DNA of 12,158 nucleotides from Planctomycetaceae bacterium (lineage in GTDB: Bacteria; Planctomycetota; Planctomycetia; Pirellulales; UBA1268): positions 1 to 12,158 of the forward strand of contig CANGIH010000028.1 of NCBI GenBank assembly GCA_947453875.1, written 5' to 3'. The notes under the pieces were generated by a model that saw only the letters and a program-made list of their open reading frames with translations, was not told where the DNA came from and did not search any database. Both the position numbers and the translations under genes were made by a program. Position 1 is the first letter of the stretch. The number at the start of each line of letters is the position of its first letter. Positions 1 through 7,118 of this stretch are shown in pieces.

Positions 1-168
1 GTTGAATGAAGTCATCACGGATCCCGGCGGTGGCAACACCCGCCTCCGGAAGAGCCCCGAAAGAACCGGACCATCCTATCCCGATCCTTTCAGTGCCGCA
101 AACCGAACCGGGCGGAGTCGTACGATGGTGCGAAGAGCAGGCCGTTCCCTCCGATCGAGGAGATCTCC
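1..168. other. Upstream region of the esterase gene
   Basis: No gene is supported here. Short open frames from the first bases give basic, low-complexity protein with no recognisable motif. An imperfect hairpin (GGCGGTG, loop GCAA, then CACCCGCC with one bulged C) lies at about 27-45. It could be the end of an upstream transcript or a leader structure. A good ribosome binding site, GAGGAG, sits at 157-162 directly before the esterase start. Confidence 0.4.
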
Positions 169-2229
169 ATGCGCCCCGGAAGTTGTCGTGGCAATGCCTT
201 GAGGTGGCGTGTCGGCTGCACCGGGTTGGCTGCGTGCCTCGTACTCCTCATGGTTTCGATCGCGCGCGGACAGCCCCTCGGGTCCCCCGACAGCGATGCG
301 CCGGGTGATGCGATGATCCAGCGCTGGCTCGCCGCACGTTCCGCACGGATCGAACGCGCGATCAGCGCGGACCTCACCCCCCACGACGCGACACGTCAGG
401 CGCTACTCCGCGCCGAGTACCTTCACATGCTCGGGCTCGATCCCCTGCCGATGCAGGCACCGCTGTCGACGACCGTCACCGGCAGGATCGACGGAGACGG
501 CTTCGTCGTCGAGATGCTCCATTACCAGAGTGTTCCCGGCCTGTATGTGACGGCGAACCTCTGGCGCCCTGCCGATGCGCCACCGGGCGTGCGTCACCCG
601 GCCATCGTGTATGTCTGCGGCCATTCCGCTCGCGGCCGCGACGGCAACAAAACCGCCTTCCAGGACCAGGGGATCTGGTTCGCCCGTCACGGCTACGTCT
701 GCCTCGTCGTCGACACCCTCCAACTCGGCGAGATCGCCGCCACCCACCATGGCACCTATCGGGAGGGACGATGGTGGTGGCAATCTCGCGGCTACACGCC
801 GGCGGGGGTGGAGTGCTGGAACGGCATCCGCGGAATCGACCTGCTCTGCGAACGCGAAGACGTCGACGGCGACCGCATCGGGGTCACCGGCATCAGTGGG
901 GGTGGTGCGGCCACCTTCTGGATCGCTGCAGCCGACGAGCGCGTGAAGGTGGCGGTGCCGGTGAGCGGCATGGCCGACCTTGGCGCCTATGTCCAGGGCC
1001 GCTGCATCAACGGCCATTGCGATTGCATGTTCATGGTGAACACCTTCCAGTGGCCCTGGACGCGGATCGCAACTCTGGTCGCCCCCCGGCCGCTCCTGTT
1101 CGTCAACAGCGACACCGACCCGATCTTTCCGATGGATGCCAACGAGAGGGTGGCGGCCATCCTCGAGCGGGCCTATGCCCTCCACGGGGCCGGCGACCGC
1201 TTCGACGCCCTGGTGAGCCGCGGTGGACACGCCTACCGGGCCGACATCCGCGCGGGCGCCTACCGCTTCCTCAACACGCATCTCAAGGATGATCCCCGTC
1301 CGGTGACCGATGGCGAAGTCGATCTCGTCGACGAGCGGGGGGCCGTGACCGCACACCCGATCCCGCCGGAACGGCTCCGCGTCTTCCGAACCGATAGCGA
1401 CATCCCCACCGATCAGCGCAACACCACGATCGACGAACACTTCGTTCCGATCGGCAGTCCGCAGATTCCCTCCCCCGGCGGTTTCGACGCCTGGCAGGCC
1501 GGACTCCGCGATGCGCTGCGCCGCGTGACCTTCCGCGCGCTTCCCGAGAATCCCACGGCTCTGCCCCCCGTGGAGCGGATCGCTGCGGGGCCGTGGCGGG
1601 TGGAGAGCGAGCCGGGCCTGTTTGTGCATCTTCTCCCTCCCGATGCCGCCACGCTTGCCAAGGCGAAGCGTCATCGGCTCGTCGTGCGCGATGGCGCCGC
1701 CGCGGCCCCCCCTGCCCAGGGTGAGGATACGGCTGAGTGGCTCCTCGATCCGCGCGGTGTCGGGCAGGGGGGGTGGACGACACGCAATCCCCCCAATCAT
1801 GTCGAGCGGTCGATGGCGCTCCTCGGCGACAGCGTGGCGGCTGGCCGCGTGCGCGACACGCTGGCTGCCGTCGCCGCGATCCGTGCCGCCGACAGCGATC
1901 GCGCCGCACCGCTGCCGATCGAGGTGGCGGGCGCGGGCGGGGGCGGACTGGTCGCCGCCTACGCCGCCGTCTTCGCGCCGATGGTCGATGCCGTCGACCT
2001 CGTCGATCCCCCCCCGACTCACATGGCGACCGATGCGCCGGCACTGCTCAACGTGCTTCGGGTGGCGGACGTACCGATGCTTCTCGGGCTCCTCGCGCCG
2101 CGGCCACTCACGATCCGCACAGCCACCCCGGAACCATTCGCGGCGACGGAAGCCGTCTACGCCGCCGCCGGTGCTTCCAACCGGCTCGACGTATCCACGG
2201 GCGTCGCGGCAGGCGGATCGAGCAGGTGA
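169..2229 (+). CDS. Secreted alpha/beta-hydrolase, acetyl xylan esterase-like, with a degenerate second hydrolase domain
   Basis: A 686-residue protein predicted to be exported and to hydrolyse ester bonds, perhaps of acetylated polysaccharide; the substrate is inferred from family resemblance only. The ATG at 169 follows GAGGAG by six bases. Residues 1-34 form a signal peptide: basic start, hydrophobic LAACLVLLMV, then ARG-Q. The first hydrolase domain (about 80-375) has the nucleophile elbow GISGG with Ser243, the acid region NSDTDP (Asp315/Asp317), and His354 in GGHAY, so a complete catalytic triad is plausible. Residues about 400-686 repeat the fold in decayed form: the elbow reads GAGGGG (588-593) with no serine, and LAPRPLTIRT (about 642-651) mirrors the APRPLLFVNS segment of domain one. 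The protein stops soon after, without the His region. It may be secreted for sugar or ester scavenging. The gene converges on the VIT gene with an 11-base gap. Confidence 0.85.
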   Translation: MRPGSCRGNALRWRVGCTGLAACLVLLMVSIARGQPLGSPDSDAPGDAMIQRWLAARSARIERAISADLTPHDATRQALLRAEYLHMLGLDPLPMQAPLSTTVTGRIDGDGFVVEMLHYQSVPGLYVTANLWRPADAPPGVRHPAIVYVCGHSARGRDGNKTAFQDQGIWFARHGYVCLVVDTLQLGEIAATHHGTYREGRWWWQSRGYTPAGVECWNGIRGIDLLCEREDVDGDRIGVTGISGGGAATFWIAAADERVKVAVPVSGMADLGAYVQGRCINGHCDCMFMVNTFQWPWTRIATLVAPRPLLFVNSDTDPIFPMDANERVAAILERAYALHGAGDRFDALVSRGGHAYRADIRAGAYRFLNTHLKDDPRPVTDGEVDLVDERGAVTAHPIPPERLRVFRTDSDIPTDQRNTTIDEHFVPIGSPQIPSPGGFDAWQAGLRDALRRVTFRALPENPTALPPVERIAAGPWRVESEPGLFVHLLPPDAATLAKAKRHRLVVRDGAAAAPPAQGEDTAEWLLDPRGVGQGGWTTRNPPNHVERSMALLGDSVAAGRVRDTLAAVAAIRAADSDRAAPLPIEVAGAGGGGLVAAYAAVFAPMVDAVDLVDPPPTHMATDAPALLNVLRVADVPMLLGLLAPRPLTIRTATPEPFAATEAVYAAAGASNRLDVSTGVAAGGSSR

Positions 2230-2240
2230 TGATCGAACCG

Positions 2241-2978
2241 TCACCCGATCGACTTGGCGATGAGAAACGCCGCCGAGGCGGCCAAGCCCCCGACGAGCAC
2301 CGTCTGCCATGCGCTCCTCCATGGCCGGTCGGTCGTGAACCTCCCCTTCACGTAACCGAAGACGAGGAGGGCCAGGAGTGTCACCACCACCGACCAGGCG
2401 AGCGCCTCGGGCACATTCCGAATCAGCGCATAGGGCGCCAGGGGAACCAGTCCGCCGGCGATGTAGGCAAGCGCGATCGTCAACGCGCTGCGACTGGCCC
2501 GCTTCGGATCGGGCTCCTCGAGCCCCAACTCGAATCGCATCATGAAATCGACCCAGCGCTTCTTGTCGGCCCGGATCGACCCGGTGACCTTGTGGGCATC
2601 CGCCTCGGAGAGGCCGTAGCTCAAAAGGACGTCGTGCACCTCCTGGGCTTCCCGTTCCGGGATCTGCTCCACCTCGCGTTCCTCGCGGAGGCGTTCGGAG
2701 GCGTAGTGCTCGAGGTCGGTTCGGGCCGCGAGGTAGCCTCCGAGCCCCATCGCGATCGCGCCCGCCGCCACCTCGGCGAGCCCCGCGGTCATGATGATGC
2801 CACTCGACTCCACCGCCCCGGACAATCCCGCCGCCAGCGCGAACGGCACCGTCAGGCCGTCCGACATCCCGATGACGATGTCACGGACCGTCTCCGAATC
2901 CTCGAAGTGGTGCTCGTCGTGCGGCGGGTGCCGCGATGCCTGATGATGGAGGTGGGTATCGGGGGTGTCGTGGGGCAT
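2241..2978 (-). CDS. VIT1/CCC1-family iron/manganese transporter
   Basis: A 245-residue inner-membrane protein of the VIT family, which moves Fe2+ or Mn2+ out of the cytosol in exchange for protons. The hallmark VRDIVIGMSDGLTVPFALAAGL begins at residue 31. Five membrane segments are visible: about 33-55, 60-85, 163-185, 190-212 and 222-245. Between the second and third is the hydrophilic Glu-rich stretch (SERLREEREVEQIPEREAQE, about 94-113, continuing to 150) that binds metal in plant VIT1. The first 24 residues hold eight histidines, which is unusual and may add metal binding. The ATG at 2978 is three bases after the stop of the small polyketide synthase-like ORF, so it is probably co-transcribed with the methyltransferase. 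No strong Shine-Dalgarno is visible. Metal specificity cannot be told from the sequence. Confidence 0.9.
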   Translation of the reverse strand: MPHDTPDTHLHHQASRHPPHDEHHFEDSETVRDIVIGMSDGLTVPFALAAGLSGAVESSGIIMTAGLAEVAAGAIAMGLGGYLAARTDLEHYASERLREEREVEQIPEREAQEVHDVLLSYGLSEADAHKVTGSIRADKKRWVDFMMRFELGLEEPDPKRASRSALTIALAYIAGGLVPLAPYALIRNVPEALAWSVVVTLLALLVFGYVKGRFTTDRPWRSAWQTVLVGGLAASAAFLIAKSIG

Positions 2979-2981
2979 GGT

Positions 2982-3140
2982 TCATCCAGGCGCTTGTGAG
3001 TGTGGAGATACAGAAGGAGATGCGACGGCACGGTCGCGCGTGAGGAGCGCCATTTCTACCGTCAGGCCCGGACCAACCCCCGCCGCGGCGGCCGGGGGGA
3101 GCGTGCCGGGAAGCGGGCAGGAGACAGGCGCGTCATTCAT
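2982..3140 (-). pseudogene. C-terminal remnant of a type III polyketide synthase (52-codon ORF)
   Basis: An ORF of 52 codons from the ATG at 3140, which overlaps the methyltransferase stop by eight bases, to the TGA at 2982-2984, just before the VIT start. Residues 23-35 read GPGLTVEMALLTR. This matches the C-terminal signature of chalcone/stilbene synthase-like enzymes (GFGPGLTVE followed by hydrophobics). In the full family this motif lies at the end of a protein of about 350-390 residues. Here everything before it, including the Cys-His-Asn catalytic residues, is missing and is replaced by a short Pro/Ala-rich leader (MNDAPVSCPLPG). I infer a large deletion that joined the start of one gene to the tail of a synthase. 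The neighbouring methyltransferase belongs to the type usually found beside such synthases, which supports this. It could still be translated by coupling to the methyltransferase. Confidence 0.55.
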
Positions 3141-3864
3141 GGGAGCGCCCCCCGCCCCGCCATTCGACGAGGACGCGTTCCGGCCAGACGCGTCGGACGA
3201 TGGCACCGGCGAGCCCGGCCCGAGCGAACAGGGCGCGATATTCCCCCGGGGTCCTCGCCGCGCAGACCGAGAGAGGGCCGTCGATTTTCGTGATCCGCGA
3301 CGTGGAGAGGATGGCCGTGCCGACGGTGGCGAGGACGAGGCCGAGACGGCTGCGAATGAGGTCGGATACGACGATCCCACGCCGCGCCGCAGCCGCCATC
3401 GAGCGGAGCAGCACCACGGCCTCAGGGTCATCGAGATGATGGAGGAAGAGCGAACTGACCGCGACGTCGCAGGGAGGGCAGCCGTCGGCGGTGACATCAC
3501 ACTCCGCGAACGTCGCGACGCTCCCCCGGCGGGTGGCGAGGCTGCGACTGCGCTCGATGGCCAGGGGACTCATGTCGATGCCGATCAGCTCGACTCGCTG
3601 CCAGCGGCGCGATGCCGCCAACCTCCGCGCCAGGTCGATCGTCACGTCACCGCCCCCCGAAGCGACGTCGACGACGACCAGTGGACCGGAGTGCGCCGCC
3701 CCCTCGGCCACACGAGCCACCCCCTCGGCGATTCGGGCGGCGGTCCGAGAGAAGGCATTGATCCGCCCCAGGGCTGTGAGGGCATCGATGTGATCAACCG
3801 CGGCGATCGCCGGGTCGTCCATCAATTCCGGTTCACGAACGCGCGGGAGCGACCAGAAGGACAC
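3133..3864 (-). CDS. Class I SAM-dependent methyltransferase of the type III polyketide synthase-associated type
   Basis: About 243 residues if started at the GTG at 3864; the ATG at 3822 (Met15) is the main alternative. The frame stays open to 4209, but that extension runs back through the YceI gene and a terminator-like hairpin, so it is rejected. The N-terminus PELMDDPAI...ALGRINAFSR (residues 12-40) resembles the leader of methyltransferases encoded next to bacterial chalcone synthase-like genes. SAM motif I is DVASGGGD (66-73), the acidic motif II is GIDMSP with Asp97, and SSLFLHHLDD (137-146) is the motif following strand 4. Such enzymes are thought to methylate the polyketide (alkylresorcinol/pyrone) product. 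Here no intact synthase is in the window, only a C-terminal scrap directly downstream, so the substrate is open. No strong Shine-Dalgarno is seen for either start. Confidence 0.8.
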   Translation of the reverse strand: MSFWSLPRVREPELMDDPAIAAVDHIDALTALGRINAFSRTAARIAEGVARVAEGAAHSGPLVVVDVASGGGDVTIDLARRLAASRRWQRVELIGIDMSPLAIERSRSLATRRGSVATFAECDVTADGCPPCDVAVSSLFLHHLDDPEAVVLLRSMAAAARRGIVVSDLIRSRLGLVLATVGTAILSTSRITKIDGPLSVCAARTPGEYRALFARAGLAGAIVRRVWPERVLVEWRGGGRSHE

Positions 3865-3933
3865 GGGATGGTTTCTCAGGGTGGCCGGCCGTAGAGAAGC
3901 ATACGCGAGCGAGGGGACCTGATGGCATCGTGG

Positions 3934-3961
3934 GATAGCCAGGCCCCCGGGCCTGGCTATC
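3934..3961 (-). terminator. Perfect stem-loop downstream of the YceI gene
   Basis: A perfect 13-bp inverted repeat: GATAGCCAGGCCC (3934-3946), two unpaired C, then GGGCCTGGCTATC (3949-3961). In practice it would fold as an 11-bp stem with a 6-base loop. It lies about 70 bases beyond the YceI stop and before the methyltransferase start, which fits a terminator that separates the two units. No T-tract follows on the minus strand. Confidence 0.6.
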
Positions 3962-4033
3962 GCGGTATCGGTCGCCGAGGAAATGGATGAGGCGACGGTC
4001 CTTGAGAACGCTCCCGAAGGAAGGGAGCGGCGA

Positions 4034-4834
4034 TCATTTCGGCCCCCCGATGACGGCCGGCGCCGGCCGTTCGGGCGGCACGCGTCCAGCCGGCGGCTGG
4101 GCGGTCGGTGCAGCGGCAGGCCGGGGGGAGGGATTCGGATTCCCGACCGGCGTGGCGGCGATGCGGATATCGCCGTGGATGGCCAACTCGTCTGCCACGC
4201 CGACGACACCGCCGAATTTCTTGTAGGGCTTCATCCCGAAATCGGTCTGCTTGATGCGAAAGGATCCGGTCAGGCGCAGGACCGGACCGGCCGACTCCAC
4301 TTCCACGGGGATGATCACTTTCCTTGCCACGCCGTGGAGCGTGAAGGTGCCGACAAGATCGACGGTCGGCTTCGGCCCGGCTCCCGGCCGGGCCGACCGC
4401 AGCGCGGAGCCGATGTCGAACGTGGCGGTGGGGTGACGATCGACGTCGAGCACGTCCGGGCCGAGCATGTTCTCGGTGGTCTGGCGGCGTGTCGATTCAT
4501 CGGCCTGCCCCGGCAACCCGAGCACCTTGCGGGCCTCGGGGGTGTCGGCGAGAAACGAACGCATGTCGAAGACGAGCTGACCGGCGTTCTCCGCGGCATC
4601 CAGACGCACCGCACCGGAGACCAGATTCCCGACCACGGCGTGGTCGTGCCCAAGGCCGGTCTTGCCGACGAACACGTAGACCCGGCTCGTGGCCAGATCC
4701 ACATCGCCCGGCACCGGTTGCTGCCCTTCCCGCAGTGGCACGGGAGCCGACACGGCCTGCGCCCAGGCCCGAGGTGAGACCATCGCGAGGACGAAGCCAA
4801 GACAACCTGTCAGCACCAGGATGGCTCGTCGCAT
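4034..4834 (-). CDS. Secreted YceI-like (polyisoprenoid-binding) protein
   Basis: A 266-residue exported protein of the YceI family, lipocalin-like beta barrels that bind isoprenoid or other amphiphilic chains in the periplasm. The ATG at 4834 is preferred: it follows GGGGGAA at a good spacing and opens a signal peptide (MRRAILVL...SPRAWA, cut after Ala25). The open frame upstream to 5020 looks non-coding. The barrel starts with SRVYVFVGKTGLGHDHAVVG (50-69); the GHDH at 62-65 marks the subgroup typical of this family branch. It ends with FRIKQTDFGMKPYKKFGGVVGVADELAIHGDI. Residues 231-266 are a Pro/Ala-rich tail outside the barrel and of unknown use. An LTGC at 8-11 looks like a lipobox but is too near the N-terminus. 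The gene lies between a condensing enzyme and a methyltransferase, so a lipid or quinone ligand is a reasonable guess only. Confidence 0.85.
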   Translation of the reverse strand: MRRAILVLTGCLGFVLAMVSPRAWAQAVSAPVPLREGQQPVPGDVDLATSRVYVFVGKTGLGHDHAVVGNLVSGAVRLDAAENAGQLVFDMRSFLADTPEARKVLGLPGQADESTRRQTTENMLGPDVLDVDRHPTATFDIGSALRSARPGAGPKPTVDLVGTFTLHGVARKVIIPVEVESAGPVLRLTGSFRIKQTDFGMKPYKKFGGVVGVADELAIHGDIRIAATPVGNPNPSPRPAAAPTAQPPAGRVPPERPAPAVIGGPK

Positions 4835-5035
4835 GCGGTTTCCCCCGAAGCGTGTCAATGGTGAGGGCGCGGATCGGACCCTTACAGGAAGGAATATCGT
4901 ATCCGGTGGCAGGCTGCGGGGAGCACTCGAAAAGCTCCGCCGAGCGGTATCTGTCGGAAACGGCAGGGCTGGTGGCCGCGTGAGGACCGACGGGCAGGAA
5001 CAGGCCCGGAGGACGTGCATCGGAGGGAGCGATGA

Positions 5036-6151
5036 TCAGGCTGCAACCCGCGCCAGTCGCTCGTGATAGGGCGTGGCACGGAGAAGGATGCAGCCCTGGA
5101 GAACCTCCGGCCTGCCCGGGCTGCCAACGGCCGCCGTGGGGCAGGCGATCAGCCCGGAGAGCCGCGACCAGGTGGCATGCAGGGCATGGGGGATCGAGCA
5201 GGCGCTGACATTCCCGGTGCGGCGGGTCAGGCCGTTGACGATCTCTCCACCGATGCCATGGTCGTCGAGCTTCATTCCGGTAAACCGGACGATCCCCGTC
5301 CCGGCCTGATGCGGAACGACGAACCGGACATCGCCGCCCGTCAGGCCCGCCTCGGTGATCGCCTTGGCAGCGGCGGCCGACATCGCCCGTGGGGCGATGT
5401 CGGCAATCATCATGCCGTCGAGAGACCAGACAAGCCTCTTCTCATCGTGGATCGCCCCACCGTCCGGCGCCGGGACGACGACCCCGGTCCGCATGTGGAA
5501 ATCGAAGGCCGGCCGTTCCGCAGGTTGCCTCTCGGCAGCGGCGTGGAGAACCATGAAATGCACCGGGTGTCGCCGGTTCGTCGCCGGGGCGAGCATCGTG
5601 GCCGACGCCATGTCACCGAACAGCCCGGCGGTCGCCGCGGTCCTGTAATCGGTGATCCGGCTGATGCGACTCGCGACGACGACGAGGATGAACTCGTCCT
5701 TCTCCAGGGCAAGACGCGGTGCCCAGCGCCGATTGACGACGGCGAATGCCCGGCTGTAACCGCAGCAGAACCAATTCAGGCCGATCGTGCGGCACTTCCG
5801 CAGGCCAAGCTCGCGGACGATCCTTCTGGCGGCGCAGCCTGGCCGTTCATCCGCAAGGCGCACCGGCTCGAGGTGCCGCCGGGCGATGGATGGAGGAATG
5901 AACGACGGCGAGACGAAGACGATGCCCCGACAGTCTGCGAGGTTGCAGCCCGTGTCCCGCTGCAGCTGCCTCACTGCGGCAAGCCCCATCGTGACCTCGT
6001 CGTCATCGGAGATCGTCCGTGCCTCGATGCCCGTGTGATGGGCGAACTTGCGCGGCATCGTGTCGCCGAACCATCCGTTCTCCAGTTCCCATCCGGGCTG
6101 GTGGATCGCGATCGCGCAGATGCCGATCGGCACAGACGGAGAGACGCTCAT
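5036..6151 (-). CDS. KAS III (FabH)-like 3-oxoacyl-ACP synthase family protein
   Basis: 371 residues from the ATG at 6151, which follows AAGG by six bases; the open frame beyond it is antisense to mqnD and is rejected. The thiolase-fold features of KAS III enzymes are present: the active-site cysteine in WFCCGYSRAF (Cys129, in the position of the C-x-G-F motif), His281 in VPHQAGTG, and Asn314 in TGNVSACSIPHAL, the usual Cys-His-Asn triad. The N-terminal half has GIEARTISDDDEVTMGLAAVRQL (about 41-63), as in FabH. Such enzymes perform a decarboxylative condensation, either starting fatty acid synthesis or acting in special lipid or secondary metabolism. The divergent sequence, the double Cys and the altered C-terminal strand (QGCILLRATPYH in place of a Gly-rich turn) suggest a specialised paralogue rather than the housekeeping FabH. 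Its neighbours (YceI, methyltransferase) point the same way. The substrate is unknown. Confidence 0.8.
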   Translation of the reverse strand: MSVSPSVPIGICAIAIHQPGWELENGWFGDTMPRKFAHHTGIEARTISDDDEVTMGLAAVRQLQRDTGCNLADCRGIVFVSPSFIPPSIARRHLEPVRLADERPGCAARRIVRELGLRKCRTIGLNWFCCGYSRAFAVVNRRWAPRLALEKDEFILVVVASRISRITDYRTAATAGLFGDMASATMLAPATNRRHPVHFMVLHAAAERQPAERPAFDFHMRTGVVVPAPDGGAIHDEKRLVWSLDGMMIADIAPRAMSAAAAKAITEAGLTGGDVRFVVPHQAGTGIVRFTGMKLDDHGIGGEIVNGLTRRTGNVSACSIPHALHATWSRLSGLIACPTAAVGSPGRPEVLQGCILLRATPYHERLARVAA

Positions 6152-6238
6152 GGGAGCCTTGGTGGCGGTGGGGCTGGAGAGGGGGGGGCGGGATTGTGGC
6201 GATCCGGAGCCTGGCTGACCAGCGGGAAATCCGCGGGC

Positions 6239-6274
6239 AAAAAGCCCCCCTCGGCAGGATGTGGAAGACCTGCC
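6239..6274 (-). terminator. Possible weak rho-independent terminator after mqnD
   Basis: On the minus strand GGCAGG and CCTGCC (6274-6253) form a 6-bp stem with a 10-base loop. After about nine bases comes TTTTT (6243-6239), itself inside a small GGGC-TTTTT-GCCC hairpin. It begins eight bases after the mqnD stop. The gap between stem and T-run is longer than usual, so this is tentative. Confidence 0.35.
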
Positions 6275-6281
6275 CGCCCCT

Positions 6282-7118
6282 TCACCCCGACCACACCTCG
6301 AGCCGTCCCCCGCTGCCGAGGCCGACCGCCGCGGCACGCAGGGCCAGTTCATCGAGCGCCCGCCTGCCGTCGGCCCCGAGGTCGACCGTCCACGCATTGA
6401 CATACAGGTCGACATGCTGCATCAGCACCGAGTCATCCTGCTCCTGTGCAAATGCGCGCATCGACGGCAGGGGGGCGTCACGATCGGCAAGGGCAAACAG
6501 AAGAGAGTCGCGGATCACCTCCTGCACCGCCCGGATCGTCTCCCGGTCGAGCCGACGGCTCGCCACGATGCCCCCCAGCGGAAGCGGGCTGGCGGTCTCC
6601 TGCTCCCATCGCGTGCCGAGATCCTCGACGAGCGAGAGCCCCTGCTGCTGCCAGGTGAACCGGCCTTCGTGGATGCAGACTCCGAAGTCGGCGGTCCCAG
6701 ACTGGAGCCGGGGCATGATCTCGGAAAACACGACATGCTCGATGCGCGTCGAGCGGGGATGAAAGAGGGCGAACAGTAGTGCGGCGGTCGTGTGCCGGCC
6801 GGGGCAGAGGGTGAGTTGCCCTGCATGCCGCGGCGTTGCGGCCGGCTGGGAGGAAAGCAGGAGCGGGCCGACACCGAATCCGAGCGCCGATCCGCTCGGC
6901 AGCACCACAACCTCGTCCGCCACCGCCAGCATGGCGTGGAAGCTTGCCTTGCAAACATCGTAGTCGCCACGGAGGAGGCGCTCGTTGAGCTGCTCGATAT
7001 CGAGCAGCTCGATGTCGAAGTGGAGGCCGCGTCGATCCACCGCCCCGGTCAGCAGGCCGTGGAAGGCGAAGGTGTCGTTCGGACAGGTGGAGATCGCCAG
7101 GCGGATGGTGCGGGTCAC
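6282..7118 (-). CDS. mqnD: 1,4-dihydroxy-6-naphthoate synthase (MqnD), futalosine menaquinone pathway
   Basis: 278 residues. MqnD converts cyclic de-hypoxanthinyl futalosine to 1,4-dihydroxy-6-naphthoate, the naphthoquinone core of menaquinone, in the cytosol. The family signature IRLAISTCPNDTFAFHGLL spans residues 5-23. KASFHAML (57-64), GRHTTAALL (107-115) and DFGVCIHEGRFTW (144-156) follow; His150 in the IHEGR motif matches the family's proposed catalytic base. DLGTRWEQETASPLPLGGI is the conserved C-terminal-lobe motif of this periplasmic-binding-protein fold. The GTG at 7118 is chosen because GTGA overlaps the mqnB stop by four bases, and GGAG lies about nine bases upstream. The longer frame to 7196 is antisense shadow inside mqnB. 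The overlap argues for translational coupling with mqnB. MqnA and MqnC are not in the window. Confidence 0.93.
   Translation of the reverse strand: MTRTIRLAISTCPNDTFAFHGLLTGAVDRRGLHFDIELLDIEQLNERLLRGDYDVCKASFHAMLAVADEVVVLPSGSALGFGVGPLLLSSQPAATPRHAGQLTLCPGRHTTAALLFALFHPRSTRIEHVVFSEIMPRLQSGTADFGVCIHEGRFTWQQQGLSLVEDLGTRWEQETASPLPLGGIVASRRLDRETIRAVQEVIRDSLLFALADRDAPLPSMRAFAQEQDDSVLMQHVDLYVNAWTVDLGADGRRALDELALRAAAVGLGSGGRLEVWSG
6987..7010. repeat. 24-bp perfect palindrome inside mqnD
   Basis: GAGCTGCTCGAT is followed directly by its exact reverse complement ATCGAGCAGCTC. On the coding strand it encodes part of ELLDIEQL, so protein constraint and codon choice may explain it. It could also fold in the mRNA or be a protein-binding site. 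No function is established. Confidence 0.6.

Noticed and set aside
2..308. Overlapping short plus-strand frames at the left edge.
   Set aside because: Low-complexity, basic sequence with no ribosome site or motif; one overlaps the well-supported esterase start.
403..2322. A 639-codon open frame antisense to the esterase gene.
   Set aside because: High GC with strong third-position bias leaves long antisense frames open; its protein has no recognisable motifs, while the plus strand has a signal peptide and hydrolase motifs.
3865..4209. N-terminal extension of the methyltransferase frame up to 4209.
   Set aside because: It runs through the terminator-like hairpin and the 3' end of the YceI gene in another frame, and reads as Arg/Pro/Ser-rich shadow.
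4802..4813. LTGC near the YceI protein start as a lipoprotein box.
   Set aside because: The Cys would be residue 11, before most of the hydrophobic core; the SPRAWA-Q site for an ordinary signal peptidase fits better.
4852..4857. TTGACA on the minus strand upstream of the YceI gene as a -35 element.
   Set aside because: It lies only about 17 bases before the ATG, too close for a -35 with a -10 and a leader.
6170..6192. G-rich run just upstream of the KAS III gene start, possible G-quadruplex.
   Set aside because: The G-tracts are on the non-coding side for the gene, one loop is seven bases, and runs of G are common in this GC-rich spacer.
5063..6400. A 445-codon plus-strand frame opposite the KAS III gene.
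   Set aside because: Its product is Arg/Pro/Gly-rich with no family motif; the minus strand encodes the Cys-His-Asn enzyme.
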